Below, piece after piece: positions 37,304 through 48,620 of a stretch of 64,000 nucleotides of DNA. The notes under the pieces are model-generated. The model made no database searches. It saw nothing but the letters and a program-made list of their open reading frames with translations, and had not been told where the DNA came from. Within the stretch, counting starts at the first letter, position 1; each line of letters starts with the position of its first letter. The position numbers were made by a program, and so were the translations under genes. This DNA is from Tritrichomonas musculus (taxonomy: Eukaryota > Parabasalia > Tritrichomonadida > Tritrichomonadidae): contig JAPFFF010000042.1 of assembly GCA_039105265.1 (NCBI GenBank), positions 1 to 64,000 on the forward strand, written 5' to 3'.

Positions 37304-38533
37304 AGATATATCAGATTAAAATTTTTATAAAATAAACAGTATAAGACATTCTTAAAATGATTATATCGAGCAACCAATTAAAAATTATTGATTTGAATGC
37401 ATATAACTTAATAATGATGGAAATAATGAGATTAGAAAAATTCAAAAAGACGTTAAGTCACTTAACATGAATACCTCTCAATCTTTTGATATCAAAATTA
37501 TTTCATAATATTTGGATTTTTTAGAACAAATAATATTAAATATTTTATCAATAATCTAGATTATTTAAAATACAAAAAGAATTATCTTTAAATTTTAATC
37601 ATATATCCAAAAAACAACGAATAAAAATTAAAAGAAAAAAATTCAATGAATTCAAAAAGTTTGGAAATTTTATAAAATAATCATAAAATTTTAAAAAAAT
37701 TAAACCGTTTTTAATATGGTCAATATTTACTTACACGATTAACAATTCAATGATTTTTATAAAAATAAAAATACCTATATCTTTTTTTCACCATATAAAA
37801 ATGAATACAATTTGGAAAAATAATCTTAACAGCAAATAAATATAATGATATAAAATTATAAAATGAATCATATTGAAAATCAGGAGCTTCGCCCCTTCTA
37901 ATCTTTTTCAAAAAATTTACCCATAAAGAACTTCAATTTTGAAATTTTAGTTTTATTCCTTCGTTAAATGCCTCGGGATTTGATAAAATTGAATGAATAA
38001 AAAAAATCAATATGTTTTTGATTATGCAGAAACTCCTGAAAATTCATAGAACAAATTTTAATGGAAACTCTTGATCCCGAATTAGTAAATTTTCCATACG
38101 AGGTCGAAGATTGGAAACGTTTCTTGTTAATTATCTAAAAATGTTCAAAAAGTTATTCGGAAATGGTTCAAAAAAAAAAAAAAAAAAATAATAAAAATAA
38201 TGTTTAGAAAAAGTTTGATAAAAGAAATGCAATCTTTCAATTTTTTTTTGGAATTGGTTCAAAAAGTTATTCGGAAATGCTTCAATTTTTTTTTAAGCTT
38301 TCATTATTCTTTCAATTTTTTTTTGGAAATGATTCAAAAAGTTATTCGGAAATGCTTCAATTTTTTCATTTTGAATAGCTTTAAAAAAATGAATATTTTA
38401 TCTATATCTTTTTTTTTCTACTATGAAATTTATTTATACAATATATTTATAATATATAGCTTATATATTTAAAAATTAGTAGTTATAACAATAGAAGAAT
38501 TATTTTTATTTCTCTCATTATTCTTAATTTTGC
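37304..38533. other. AT-rich spacer with local direct repeats
   Basis: No gene seen. It holds the GC-rich island GAGCTTCGCCCCTTCTAA at 37884-37901 and three direct copies of TTCAAAAAGTTATTCGG at 38144-38160, 38258-38274 and 38333-38349, the last two followed by AAATGCTTCAATTTTT. The open frame at 38200-38472 lies over these repeats and is low complexity. Confidence 0.5.
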
Positions 38534-40880
38534 TATAGTTATGTTTGTTTTGAGGAAAATGTTAGTTTTGAAGGAAAATCTGACAAAAAGACGTTAAGGA
38601 AAAAATCTATTTTATTTGCTTTTTTTCCAGCAACAAATGAATAATTTGATTTTTTAAGTAATAGCAAATTATCAACAAACTAACATGAATTAAAATAACC
38701 GATGAAATGAACGTTTATAAATTCATACAAAAAGATATCAGATTTGATGATCAAAAATAAAAGTCAATTAAAACAATTAATTTTATGATTTGCGTGTTTA
38801 AAACAGATTAATTTAACAATATTCGGTATTTTTAGCCTATTCTAAATCGCTGGCGATGAGATAGTTTGAATAAATAGTTTTTTTTTTTTTATAATCATTT
38901 TTATTTTGATAATATTTACTTAAATATCAATTGTTTCTTTTTCCAATTAACTAAAATTTAATCATATAGTAATTACATATTTAAACATACCACCACTTTC
39001 CAATTGACAATATTTTGCTTCCAGAAAATTTAAATTTGGAAATTGTTTTAATTCGTATGTTTCGTCTATCCAGCTATCAATAACAAGATAAAAAAAATAA
39101 GATTTATAATGAATATGAGGTATTGTTTTGTGTTATGAAGAAAATTTTGATTATGAAAGAAGTGATGCGTTTTAACAGCTCATTTCTTGAAAATGTCGAA
39201 ATAAAATTGATTTAAAAGAAAAATTCTTAAATGATTAATTGATTTTTTAAAATAAGTATCAAAATAGATTAATAATCTTTTAAATAAATATGAGAAAGGA
39301 AATAAATGCCAAAACGCATTGAAAACCTATACTTTTGCATCTTTTATATAAGTTTATTGAATTTTAGAAAAAAAGTGAATTTTTCTCAAGACAAAGTAAG
39401 TTTCATCTATATAATTTTATATTTAATAATATTATACTATTGGGCATATAATTTTCACCTTAAATATCAATATTCCAGAAATTTTTGCTTCCAAGAGGCA
39501 ATCAATTAAAAACACGTTTTTTCATTTTTATTATTACAGGGATTTAAAAAAGTGATATTATGCTAGTATCTTATTTCAAAACCATGCGTATTATATTTTT
39601 TGCTATGCAGTTTTTATTTTTTCTGTTATAAAATTGAACAATTCATTTTTGATGACTTTTTGATTGACTTCTATTTCAGCACTTTTATCTAGATTTTTTA
39701 TTCAATTTTTTTGAATGATAATTAACGGTTTTGGATGGCCTTCTTATAATAAAAGCAAAAAAAAATATCAACAAATGAATACTGATGCAGATTTTGCTTT
39801 CATACATTATATTATAGAAAAGACTATGTAAGTTCTCCGAAATTTCCAGCTAAAATCGAAATTTTTCCTACTACCATTTTTGATACCAATACAATGATTT
39901 GCAAATTGAATATGTTATTGACCAAAATGTAGAAGAACTTCATTATTAAGACTTTTTCTATGACGAAAAAGAATATATATTTAATACTATTAAGTATTTC
40001 TCCAGATCAAAAAAAGATGATTACATCAGAAATTATATTAATGCGAGTCACAAAACATTTGAAGAAAGAGATGGATTCTTTATCAAGAACAAAGAGATAT
40101 CTGTCATACAGTTAATTGAAGATGGAATTACCAAATTCCAAAAGTAACTGTATGACAGATATGGTTTATTCATCAACCAAAGATGACTATAGTTGAAGTT
40201 TACTAATTAATAAAAATTAAGTTTTCTGATATAAAGATAAATCTGTTTTTAATTTTTTAATTTTTTTTCACTTTTTGAGAGCAAAATCTAGGAAGATTTG
40301 CTGAGAATTGAGAGGGTTCACTTTTTCTGAGTAAATCTAGTGAAAAGTGCGGGTTATTGAGTCTATCGACTTTTTTAAAAACCCCAGCAATTTTCATATA
40401 TATTGAGAATTATGAAATGCTGATAATAGAAATATATATAATGAATGATAATCTTATATTTACATTGCTTTTTCTAAAAAAATAATTGATATTTAAGTAA
40501 ATATTATCAAAATAAAAATGATTATAAAAAAAAAAACTATTTATTCAAACTATCTCATCGCCAGCGATTTAGAATAGGCTAAAAATACCGAATATTGTTA
40601 AATTAATCTGTTTTAAACACGCAAATCATAAAATTAATTGTTTTAATTGACTTTTATTTTTGATCATCAAATCTGATATCTTTTTGTATGAATTTATAAA
40701 CGTTCATTTCATCGGTTATTTTAATTCATGTTAGTTTGTTGATAATTTGCTATTACTTAAAAAATCAAATTATTCATTTGTTGCTGGAAAAAAAGCAAAT
40801 AAAATAGATTTTTTCCTTAACGTCTTTTTGTCAGATTTTCCTTCAAAACTAACATTTTCCTCAAAACAAACATAACTATA
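38534..40880. mobile_element. Foldback-type element with 400-bp terminal inverted repeats
   Basis: Left arm 38534-38932 and right arm 40484-40880 are nearly perfect inverted copies, with outer ends TATAGTTATGTTTG. The interior of about 1.55 kb is AT-rich and carries a decayed coding remnant on the plus strand (39730-40147). No clear target duplication was found; TA or a mutated TAATT-type 8-9 bp repeat are both possible. Family unknown: long arms fit foldback or MULE-like elements. High arm identity suggests recent activity or arm homogenisation. Confidence 0.8.
39730..40147 (+). pseudogene. Decayed coding remnant inside the 400-bp-arm element
   Basis: Codon-like stretches with a charged, protein-like composition run along the plus strand and end in a segment reading like a real C-terminus. 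The remnant is broken several times. I do not recognise the protein; no DDE, zinc finger or other motif is visible. Being inside the inverted arms, it may descend from the element's own gene or from captured sequence. Confidence 0.4.
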
Positions 40881-41152
40881 TAATTCGCATTATTTTATTA
40901 TTATTTAGTTCTATATTTAAATATTATATTATTAATTTCCTTTATAATATATATATTATATATATTTTCAAAAATATATTTATTATTTGTATATATAAAT
41001 ATTTTTTGATTACAAATTTTTGCAAAAAATTGAGAGATCAATTCCCCTTTATTCTTCATACTTTCAAACCCAAAAAGCTTTTTTCATGAAAAACAGATGA
41101 TAACTTCAAAAATTGTCTTTATATGATTCTACAACTTTAATTTAATACCTCG
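40881..41152. other. AT-rich spacer
   Basis: About 270 bp between two mobile elements; TA-rich microsatellite-like sequence at 40930-41010. No gene seen. Confidence 0.5.
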
Positions 41153-41160
41153 AATCTCTA

Positions 41161-42386
41161 TAAAGATCTCCTCCCGAAAAATTGAGAGGGGAAATTCCCG
41201 TCCTAAACTCCAAAAAATATTCCCGGGAAGAGATTAAATTGAATGGAATTATAAAAAATATGAAAAAAAATAAATAAAATTTTTTAACCAATTAACCTTT
41301 GAAAATAATCCCTTTTTTTAAAAAAATAATTGAAAATATTCAATGCATTTTTTTATTTTTATTTAATTTTTTCATATTAAACCACAACTTTTTCTTAACT
41401 TCCCATTATCTCAAGCCATTTTATAATTCAAAAAAATAAACTTTTTCTGAACTTCCCCATTTCCCCAACTATTTCCCAAGTCAAAAAGTTTAACTTTTTC
41501 ATACAAATTTCAATACTTCCCCATTCCCTGGAATGGGGAAATGGGGAAATGGGGAATTTTAGAAAAAGTTAAACTTTTTGATTTATAAAATAGTCATAGA
41601 AAACCTTTTGATCACTTATTTGGTTTTAAAACTATAAACTTAAAAAAGCAAAATTCAAGTAACCAAAGCAAGACGCAATAATTTTTCTGCTAAATCAACA
41701 CAAAAATCATTTAAGTGTTGAAAAATCCGTCTTTAACTCTTTTACAATCAAGTATATTCACCATACTCAAAGCAAAGCCAAGAATTGATCTGAATTATAT
41801 ATTAAATTTTGCTCATTCTGAAATTAATATATGTTCTGTTAACGAAATAAGCTTTTATAGAAGTAAAAAAAATATTTTATATAAAACATTTTATATTTAT
41901 GGATTTTCTTTTTCCTCTATTTTTGCAATTTGGTAAAATAACTTGTATGATACAATATTTCATTAAAAAAACACTTTGTTAATAATAAAATAATGGGTTT
42001 TGAGTTGTATTTTAAAATGAATGATTAGTACTTTAACTTTTTATATAACTATTTTTTTCTTTAATTCAATTTTTTATAGCTTAATTGTTCATTCTTTTTC
42101 ATAAGATAATATAAAATCTCTAGTTCGATTCATATTAACCATATTTTTTTTTATAAAAAATTTCAAATTTATGAAAAAATTACGTATTCGGCAGGTATAT
42201 TATTAGAAAAGCATTTCTTTATAAAAATTTCAAAATATTTATTATTTTTCTTTTAGAAATGCCTTTCTCAGGTATATTTTATGTGATTTAAATTCAGTTT
42301 TTTTTCTTTTCAAAAAGTTCATTCCCCAACTTTTTTCGAAATTCCCACCCCAGGATGCAATTTTTTTTTTCGGGAAGAGATCTTTA
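41161..42386. mobile_element. Non-autonomous DNA transposon, copy 1 of a 1.2-kb family
   Basis: 1226 bp with inverted ends of about 20 bp (TAAAGATCTCTTCCCG, one mismatch on the left), bounded by a perfect 8-bp duplication AATCTCTA at 41153-41160 and 42387-42394. A subterminal CCCGGGAAGAGATTA repeats the end motif in inverted orientation, and about 41519-41560 holds a palindromic CCATTCCCTGGAATGG followed by tandem GGGGAAAT repeats. A nearly identical copy (only a few differences seen) lies at 58655-59879, so the family moved recently. A 73-codon frame is conserved in both copies, but it is low complexity and shows no transposase feature. An 8-bp duplication suggests hAT, P or a MULE relative. 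Confidence 0.9.
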
Positions 42387-42394
42387 AATCTCTA

Positions 42395-43158
42395 CAAGTG
42401 AGAAAATTTTTGTACGTTATTGGAATAAATTTTAACGAATTAAAATTGAATGAACTTGTGAGAGATAATTGAATCAATAAACGTATAAAAATGATTTATA
42501 ACTAAAGAAAGAAAAGAGATTTTATTATATACATTATATATTTATTAACATTATGCCAAGATACTTTGATGATATTAAAATGAAAAAAAAAAAAAAAAAA
42601 AAAAAAGAGGTAAAAAACAAATATAGTTGGTGGAAAAAACTGCGTTTTGAGGACAAAACTATGTTTTCTCGATGAATATTCAATATTTTTTGATGAAAGT
42701 TATATATAATCGTATTTCATATTAATACAAATCTATATACAGGTTTTTATCAATTTTATTGAACTTAAGCTTTGATAATATAATAATAAAAATTATTTTA
42801 TAACATCAACATTTTTTTAATATTTCCTAATTTTTAAATTATCGCTTGGATATACTATAAAATGGATAAAATATTTTTTAACAAATGTTGTTCAGTAAGG
42901 AAAAAAAATCGATTTTTTAAAGATTTTTTAATATTCACTTCACCTCTATAATTCTTTTTATATCACATTTCAGTTTTTATATAGGAAAATGGATTTTTAA
43001 AAACGCATTTTCATTTCATTAAAACATATTATTGTTTAATGATATCCTGCTAATACTTTATTGATAAAATAACAAGAATTTTTGGGGGCTCCGCCCCCAA
43101 GCCCCCTTTTCAATTACCAATTATACCAATCATACATTTTCAATGCATATTATTGTTA
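42395..43158. other. AT-rich spacer with homopolymer run and GC-rich hairpin
   Basis: A run of about 27 A lies near 42580-42606. At about 43083-43106, GGGGGCTCCGCCCCC is a self-complementary GC-rich island followed by AAGCCCCC. No gene seen. Confidence 0.5.
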
Positions 43159-43160
43159 TA

Positions 43161-43466
43161 CAGTAAAAAGCAGCATCCCCCTCTCAAAAAGTTTAACTAA
43201 TTCGCAGAGGTCATTCAAAAATTTGAATAGAAAGTGTATTTTTTACTCAAATTTTACAGGTTACTTCATTTTTACCGCGTCTTACCCCCAGCCGCGGGGT
43301 CTCCGCTTCGCTCAGCTGCGCTCGACGCACGCTAGGGGGTATGTAGACGTCGGGAAAAATGATGTAAAAATAGTAATAAACTTGAGTAAAAAATACACTT
43401 TCTATTCAAAATTTTGAATTAATCTTATCAAAATATAACTTTTTGAGAATCGGATGCTTTAAACTG
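43161..43466. mobile_element. TA-flanked foldback MITE with GC-rich centre, 306 bp
   Basis: Starts CAGTAAAAAG and ends in the complementary CTTTAAACTG, flanked by TA at 43159-43160 and 43467-43468, as in Tc1/mariner elements. The arms are diverged outside but share a strongly matching inverted stretch containing GAATAGAAAGTGTATTTTTT near 43223 and 43400. The centre (about 43275-43355) is strikingly GC-rich and is itself an imperfect inverted repeat (TTACCCCCAGC against GCTAGGGGGTA), with CTCCGCTTCGCTCAGC between. A 111-codon frame crossing it is a by-product. Confidence 0.7.
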
Positions 43467-43570
43467 TATATCAATTATTATTATTGAAAAAAATCTATTC
43501 AATTTTGTGGTCAATTTTGAAACAAATATGCATTGAAAATAAAAAACTCTAAGTTCTCTTTACTTTTTTA

Positions 43571-43859
43571 ATGGAAGAATTAATGAAAGAGCTATCATGG
43601 GCTGCTGAAAATGGAATACTCAGTGAGTCTCAATGGGAAATTTTTGAAAAAAGGTCAAATGGTTGGACATATGCCAGAGATTTCGGCTGAACTTAAAGTC
43701 AATCCAGAAGATGAAATTATATCAGGCCAGTGGACAAATTCTGAAGAAGTGTTACAAAAATTATTTTTTTACAGCATGGACATCAGCAAATGCCAGACGG
43801 AAGATACGATTTTTTTGAAATCGCGAAATCAATTAAAAATATCTGTATTATTTGAATAA
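43571..43859 (+). pseudogene. Fragment of an unrecognised protein gene, possibly transposase-derived
   Basis: A 39-codon frame starting at the ATG at 43571 reads MEELMKELSWAAENGILSES and goes on to QWEIFEKRSNGWTYARDFG before a stop at 43688. It has a helix-rich, HTH-like look and is clearly more protein-like than the surroundings. A second, overlapping frame starts in another phase at 43611 and runs 82 codons to 43859. The composition suggests one gene that has lost its frame. No match recognised; a transposase DNA-binding region is a guess. The low-AT-rich, codon-like stretch ends at 43859. Confidence 0.4.
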
Positions 43860-44252
43860 AAAAACGTATAAAACCTATAAAAACCTCTAAAAAATTGTAA
43901 GGTTGAAGATTTTTTTGAAATTCATATTAAATTGAAATAACTGGTAAAATAAACCCATGAAACTTGAGGAAAAGAACTTGTATTTGAATAATGAATAAAT
44001 AAATAGTCAAACAATGAGTAAGATCTATAAATTTGACATAAATAATTTCTAGATTTGATGATGTCCCTAGTAAACGAACAGAATTAATGATATTTTGGTA
44101 AGTTTGATTAAATTTGTTTGAAAATGTTGCCAAAAATCCATTTTTAAGGAGTTTTTATATGATAGATTGCTTGCTGTATAATGTGAGAAAATTTGTAACT
44201 TTTTGTGAAAAGATCATTCAAAATATTATAAAAAAATAATCAAATCCTGTCT
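43860..44252. other. AT-rich spacer
   Basis: No gene seen; a 68-codon minus-strand frame at 43927-44133 has no features supporting it. Confidence 0.4.
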
Positions 44253-45160
44253 TTACGGGCAAAATGGGCTGCCCGGGCAAAACGGTTATTTACGTTTTTT
44301 CGGGCGAAGCAGTGCCCGTTTCCACTTTTTTGGGCAATTGCCCGGGGCTGCCCATTTTCATAAAAAAGAATTTGGTTCGAATATTTTCCGAACTTTTTTT
44401 TTTTTTTTTTTTTTTTTTGAAAAAAGCATTGACAAAATAAAGTTTATGAATGATTTTTGTTTAAAAAAATGCATGAATATATTATATTTTATATTTTAAA
44501 TATAATTAAATTAAAAAAATCACATTTACTTATCTGATCACACAAAAATTTCATTTAGATATTATGTCATTAACATAAAAAAGCAAGCTTAACACAACAG
44601 TATAATAATATATATGCTATTCTAACTATAAGTTCATAAATAAAACTTTTTCGAACAAATTAAATTTTGAGATATTGAAAATAAACTATACAGTTAATGA
44701 AATACTTGTGGGAATAAAAAATATTGCATTTTTAGAATAACAAAAAATCAAAATTTTTTATATATGCCAAAAAAAGAGTAAAAAAAAGTGATAATATTTT
44801 CATTTAAACAAGTTTATAAAAAAATCATTTTCTTATTGTTTTTAAAAAATGAAAAATAAATTGCAATCATAATGATATGAATAAATATTTTCAACATGGA
44901 ATATAGGAGGAGAAATTGAAAAAAAAAAAAGAAAGAAAAAAAAAAGATTCGACGAAAATCGAACAAGCAGCTTTTACTATTTCATAAAATTTACGGACAG
45001 GAAAGAAAATGATGAACGGGCAATCAATTTAACAATCAAATGGGCAAGAACGAGCAAAAACGGGCAAGGTAAAAAAGACGTTTATGCCCATTCTTGCCCC
45101 GGTGATATGACCAATCTGACATTGCCCGGGCACGTTTCGGGCGCCCGTTTCCCATCCCTA
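44253..45160. mobile_element. Degenerate element with GGGCA-rich ends, possibly hAT-like
   Basis: Two GC-rich islands, about 44257-44355 and 45016-45160, are full of GGGCA or TGCCC motifs in both orientations (GCCCGGGCAA, AACGGGCAA, TTGCCCGGGC). They flank about 660 bp of extremely AT-rich DNA with a 25-T run near 44395. The right end, read inward, starts TAGGGATGGGAAACGGGC. The left end matches this only partly. Many short subterminal repeats around an AT-rich body fit a non-autonomous hAT element; the target duplication could not be established. Confidence 0.45.
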
Positions 45161-45260
45161 ATTAAAATTAGTCTACTATATTTTTTTTCTACCAAAGAAT
45201 TAAATTGATCTAATTTTTTGTAGAAATGAATAATATTCTAATATAAATATGAATATTATA

Positions 45261-45556
45261 CAGTAGTGTTTCATAATCCAAAAACGTTGCGAAAATAAAA
45301 AATCGACTTTTTAAAAATACCAATCCAAATAACAATTCAAAAAATAAATAAAATTTCTATTCAAGCATTCAAAAAGTTATCGGATTATTCAATAAAGGCT
45401 CGAAAATAAAAAATCTACTTTTTGAAAAAAAACTTCTCAAATTTATCATTTATTTTTTGATTTTCTTTGAAAAAGTTTATGTCTTTTCAGAAAGATCAGA
45501 TTCAAAAAGTGGATTTTTTTAGTTAAAAAACATTTTCCAATTTTGAAACACTACTG
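45261..45556. mobile_element. TA-flanked Tc1/mariner-like MITE, 296 bp
   Basis: Ends CAGTAGTGTTTCA and its complement, flanked by TA at 45259-45260 and 45557-45558. Inside the first 13 bp the arms continue with weaker similarity, including AAAAAATC(G/C)ACTTTTT. Several TCAAAAAGT motifs lie within. No gene. Confidence 0.8.
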
Positions 45557-45753
45557 TATTATCATTCAATAATATATTATATTTGTCATTTTCGGGAATA
45601 TGATTAAAAATTAATTTTGTGTGCTTTTCTCAAGGAACAAGTGTCATCATATAAATTTATCTATATATATTTATTATTGACATGTAATGTTATCATAAAT
45701 ATTAAAGATATTAAATATTTCTTTTAAAAAATTCTTACAAAACTTGGTTTTAA

Positions 45754-46827
45754 GGAGGTAGTATCAAATTTATGAGTATTGAAAAAATCATGCACAAATC
45801 GAAGCAATTTTGCTTCTATATTATATTTACAATAAATTAATTAGCATGCAAGTAAACATTTATATTCTAAAGTTTTTTAAAAAATAATTACTTTATTTCG
45901 ATATTTATGAGTTGAAAATTAGCTTAGGAAATCAAAAAAAAGACGTTTTAAAAATGAAAATAACCAGAGATAAAAAACAATTGCAAAAATTATAATGATG
46001 AAAATTTATGGTTTATTCATTTATAAACAAACTAATAGAGAGATTTTTCTAAAAAATGAAAAAATTTAGAAATTGTAAATGATATTTTTAGATTTAGAAA
46101 ATAAATTTAAAAATCTCTCTATTAGTTTGTTACATTTATATTGTTAATTTAATATTTCCAAATTAAAGCGTTTAAAATGTCTGCTATGATTACTTATTCT
46201 AATTATTAAATTGAATACTATTTTTTTTTGTAAACTATTCAATTTTTTTAAATTTAAATGCGTAGAGTCCCAAAATATAAATTAATTAAAAAAACATAAA
46301 AATCCAAAATAATATTAAACAAAATAATATTTTATAAAACATATTTACGTTAACAAATGCTAAGTTCATTACTCTAAAAAATGATTTCCATCAATAATAA
46401 TTGATTCGAAAATAAAGCTTAGATACAAAGCCTGAGGCAAAGCTCATAAACTTTGTTAATATTTCGATAAAATTAAAATCATCTCTCTTTGATTTAGAGT
46501 AAAAAAATAATTTGAGCAATTGAAATCACTATCAAGCATTTCAAGAATCAAAAATTCCAAAGAATTATGAAAGCGCATGATTTAATTGTCCATAAAAAAT
46601 CTATTCTGGAAAAGAACAAGACTGATAATAACCAAAAATTTTCAATTTTGATTTAAAAAATAACAAACTTCATATCACATGTCATCATATTTTCAGGTAA
46701 AATGAAATATTTTTTTATTTTATAAATAAGAATTTTTTTGATGGCTAAAATAATAATTTTATATTTTAAAATGATTTTCATATTTTATATCTTTTTTAAT
46801 CACTACATTTTGAAATACACCACCTCC
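45754..46827. mobile_element. Possible second TTAA-flanked element, 1074 bp
   Basis: Ends GGAGGTAGTAT (left) and, read inward from the right, GGAGGTGGTGTAT, each directly next to TTAA (45750-45753 and 46828-46831). The arms match over about 10 bp with two transitions and then loosely (TCAAA). Interior AT-rich, no gene; it contains the small foldback at 46026-46132. Weaker than the TTAA element at 35584-37299. Confidence 0.45.
46026..46132. mobile_element. Tiny foldback MITE, 107 bp
   Basis: Arms of about 22 bp, AACAAACTAATAGAGAGATT and its inverted copy, are separated by about 60 bp of AT-rich DNA that is itself partly self-complementary. An 8-bp repeat CATTTATA abuts both sides (46018-46025 and 46133-46140), consistent with a target duplication. 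Confidence 0.65.
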
Positions 46828-46840
46828 TTAATTTATATAA

Positions 46841-47317
46841 AGGTATAGAAACTTCTATCCACTCGACAGATCATTTTTCTTTCAAATTAAAATTTTTAAA
46901 TGATAGTATTAATGATAAATATAATATAAAAAAGACATTTTTTTCGAGAGGAATTTAAGATAAAAATACATTATTTTTTTGAAAAAAATTGAATCTTAAT
47001 CTGGTTATCTTAATTCAAAAAACAATTTTTTTTTAATTATTTTATTTTTAAATAGAATTATATAAGTAATTTATATTTCATGAGGAAGAACTCGAAATTT
47101 ATCATTTTTTATATTCATTTCACAAGTGATATGAATTATTTTAACCTAAAAGGCGAATTTTTTTTTACCTAAAAGGCAAATTTCAAAATTTTGAAAATTA
47201 TGAGTTTATGGAGGAAATTGTTTTCTAATTTTCTTCATATTGATATTAAAAATTCTATTCCCATTTCGTTCAAATCACTTTTTCCATTTTTATTGTTGAT
47301 TATAAAGCATCATTGAT
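46841..47317. other. AT-rich spacer
   Basis: No gene. A short near-duplicate AACCTAAAAGGCGAATTT / TACCTAAAAGGCAAATTT lies at about 47140-47175. Confidence 0.45.
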
Positions 47318-47608
47318 AAGCAAACCAAGCAAAGATTATTCATTTTCAATATTTTTTCCTAAAACTCAAGCAAATTCGACAAATTCACTAAATAAAAGCG
47401 ATTTACAAAATAACTATCGTACAAATTCCAGCACATAGTTGGCAGATGAAAAAACTATCGATAATTTATTTGTTTATAAGGAAAATAAAACATACTGGAA
47501 TTAATAAAAGAATTATTTTGTAAAACAATCTTATTTAGTGAGTTTTTTGAATTTGTTTGAGTTTAAGGAAAAGACATTCTAAAAGAATTATCTTTGCATG
47601 GTTTACTT
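47318..47608. repeat. Imperfect inverted repeat with arms of about 115 bp
   Basis: The region 47318-47435 (GCAAACCAAGCAAAGATTAT, then CTAAAACTCAAGCAAATTCG and ATTTACAAAATAACTATCG) is an imperfect inverted copy of 47496-47608. A third, partial copy in the orientation of the right arm follows at about 47636-47695. It looks like a degraded foldback element; ends and target duplication were not resolved. Confidence 0.55.
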
Positions 47609-47699
47609 TTCCACGTTGCGCTGGGATATACCTAAGAATTGTTTTGTAAACTACTCTTATTTAGTTATTTTGTTGAGTTTATTTGTGTCTTTGGAAGAA

Positions 47700-48389
47700 A
47701 TATAATAAATAAAATAAATTAACCTTTTTGGTCAAAAAATTTTCATCTTTATTGGTCAATAATAAAATACATATCATCAATGATATGAACTATACAAAAA
47801 ATTGATAACATCATATAAGATCTCCAAATCCACTCGAAAAACATGGCCTTTTTTTTATTTTATTTTCTAATAAATAAAAAAATGAAGAACATATAAAAAA
47901 ACTAAAAACTTTTGTCGACTCGTTCATCTTTAAATTGATTTTTTCTTAAAAAAACATTTTTTTCTCATTATGCAATTTATGAGATTTGAATTAAGCACTT
48001 TCATGCTATTTTCAAATATGTTAATAATATGATAAAACAATATTAGACATGTATTAAACTTTGATGAGGTATTTTCTTTTGATCAAAAATTGCAAATTTT
48101 TGGATTTCATTTTTTTCTTGTTTTTCAGTAATAAAATTAAAATTATTTTTTTTTTGATTTTATATTTATGCTACAAAAAAGGTATGGTAACTCTTTCTAT
48201 TCATACATTTCTTTTTATATTCAAATATAATATTTTAATATGACATCTATATCTATATATATAATTTAAAATGATATAGTATCCACAAATTTTCGAGATA
48301 TTTATCAATATATAATTGAATACTTTTCAAAAAAATTGAATACTTTTTCCTAAAAAAAAAAGATCTAAAACTTCAATTGTTTATTTAAT
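47700..48389. other. AT-rich spacer
   Basis: No gene seen. A 60-codon plus-strand frame at 48061-48243 is mostly hydrophobic F/L/I/K, as expected by chance at this AT content. Confidence 0.45.
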
Positions 48390-48620
48390 GTTTTTCTAAT
48401 TCTTCTTCTTGTTCAATCTTTTCTTCTTCCTCTTCTTCATTTATTTCTTCTTCTTCATTAATTAATTAATTTTTGAATTAATTCAATATCATTTTCTATG
48501 CTTTTATCATCATATTCTTTGTAAAATTCTTCTTTTTCTGTTGTAATTTCATTATTTGCTTCTTTTTTATTTCAACTGAGTTCGTTATTTCTTCAACTAA
48601 TTGGTAATATGAAAAAAAAT
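48388..48620 (-). pseudogene. Remnant of a gene with an acidic, Glu-rich C-terminus
   Basis: Read on the minus strand, about 48388-48465 encodes a run of Glu, Asn and Ile ending EEEIEQ-like and EKH then stop. Upstream, stretches such as NEITTEKEEFYKEYDDKS lie in another frame, separated by a short TTAATTAAT repeat. The CTTCTT-rich DNA is therefore probably an eroded coding end rather than a plain microsatellite. No family recognised and no start found. Confidence 0.35.

Noticed and set aside
41715-41936. 73-codon frame present identically in both 1.2-kb element copies (also 59209-59430)
   Set aside because: Its conservation is explained by the near-identity of the whole element; no transposase or other motif, and far too short.
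42579-42606. Run of about 27 A as a retroposon poly(A) tail
   Set aside because: No upstream coding remnant or target duplication. Similar homopolymer runs (38167, 44395) occur throughout this AT-rich DNA.
43082-43417. 111-codon plus frame across a GC-rich island
   Set aside because: It runs across the inverted repeats and GC core of a MITE; composition follows the DNA repeats, not protein.
48399-48470. CTTCTT-rich tract as a simple microsatellite
   Set aside because: The opposite strand reads as an acidic protein end with stop, so I list it as a weak gene remnant instead.
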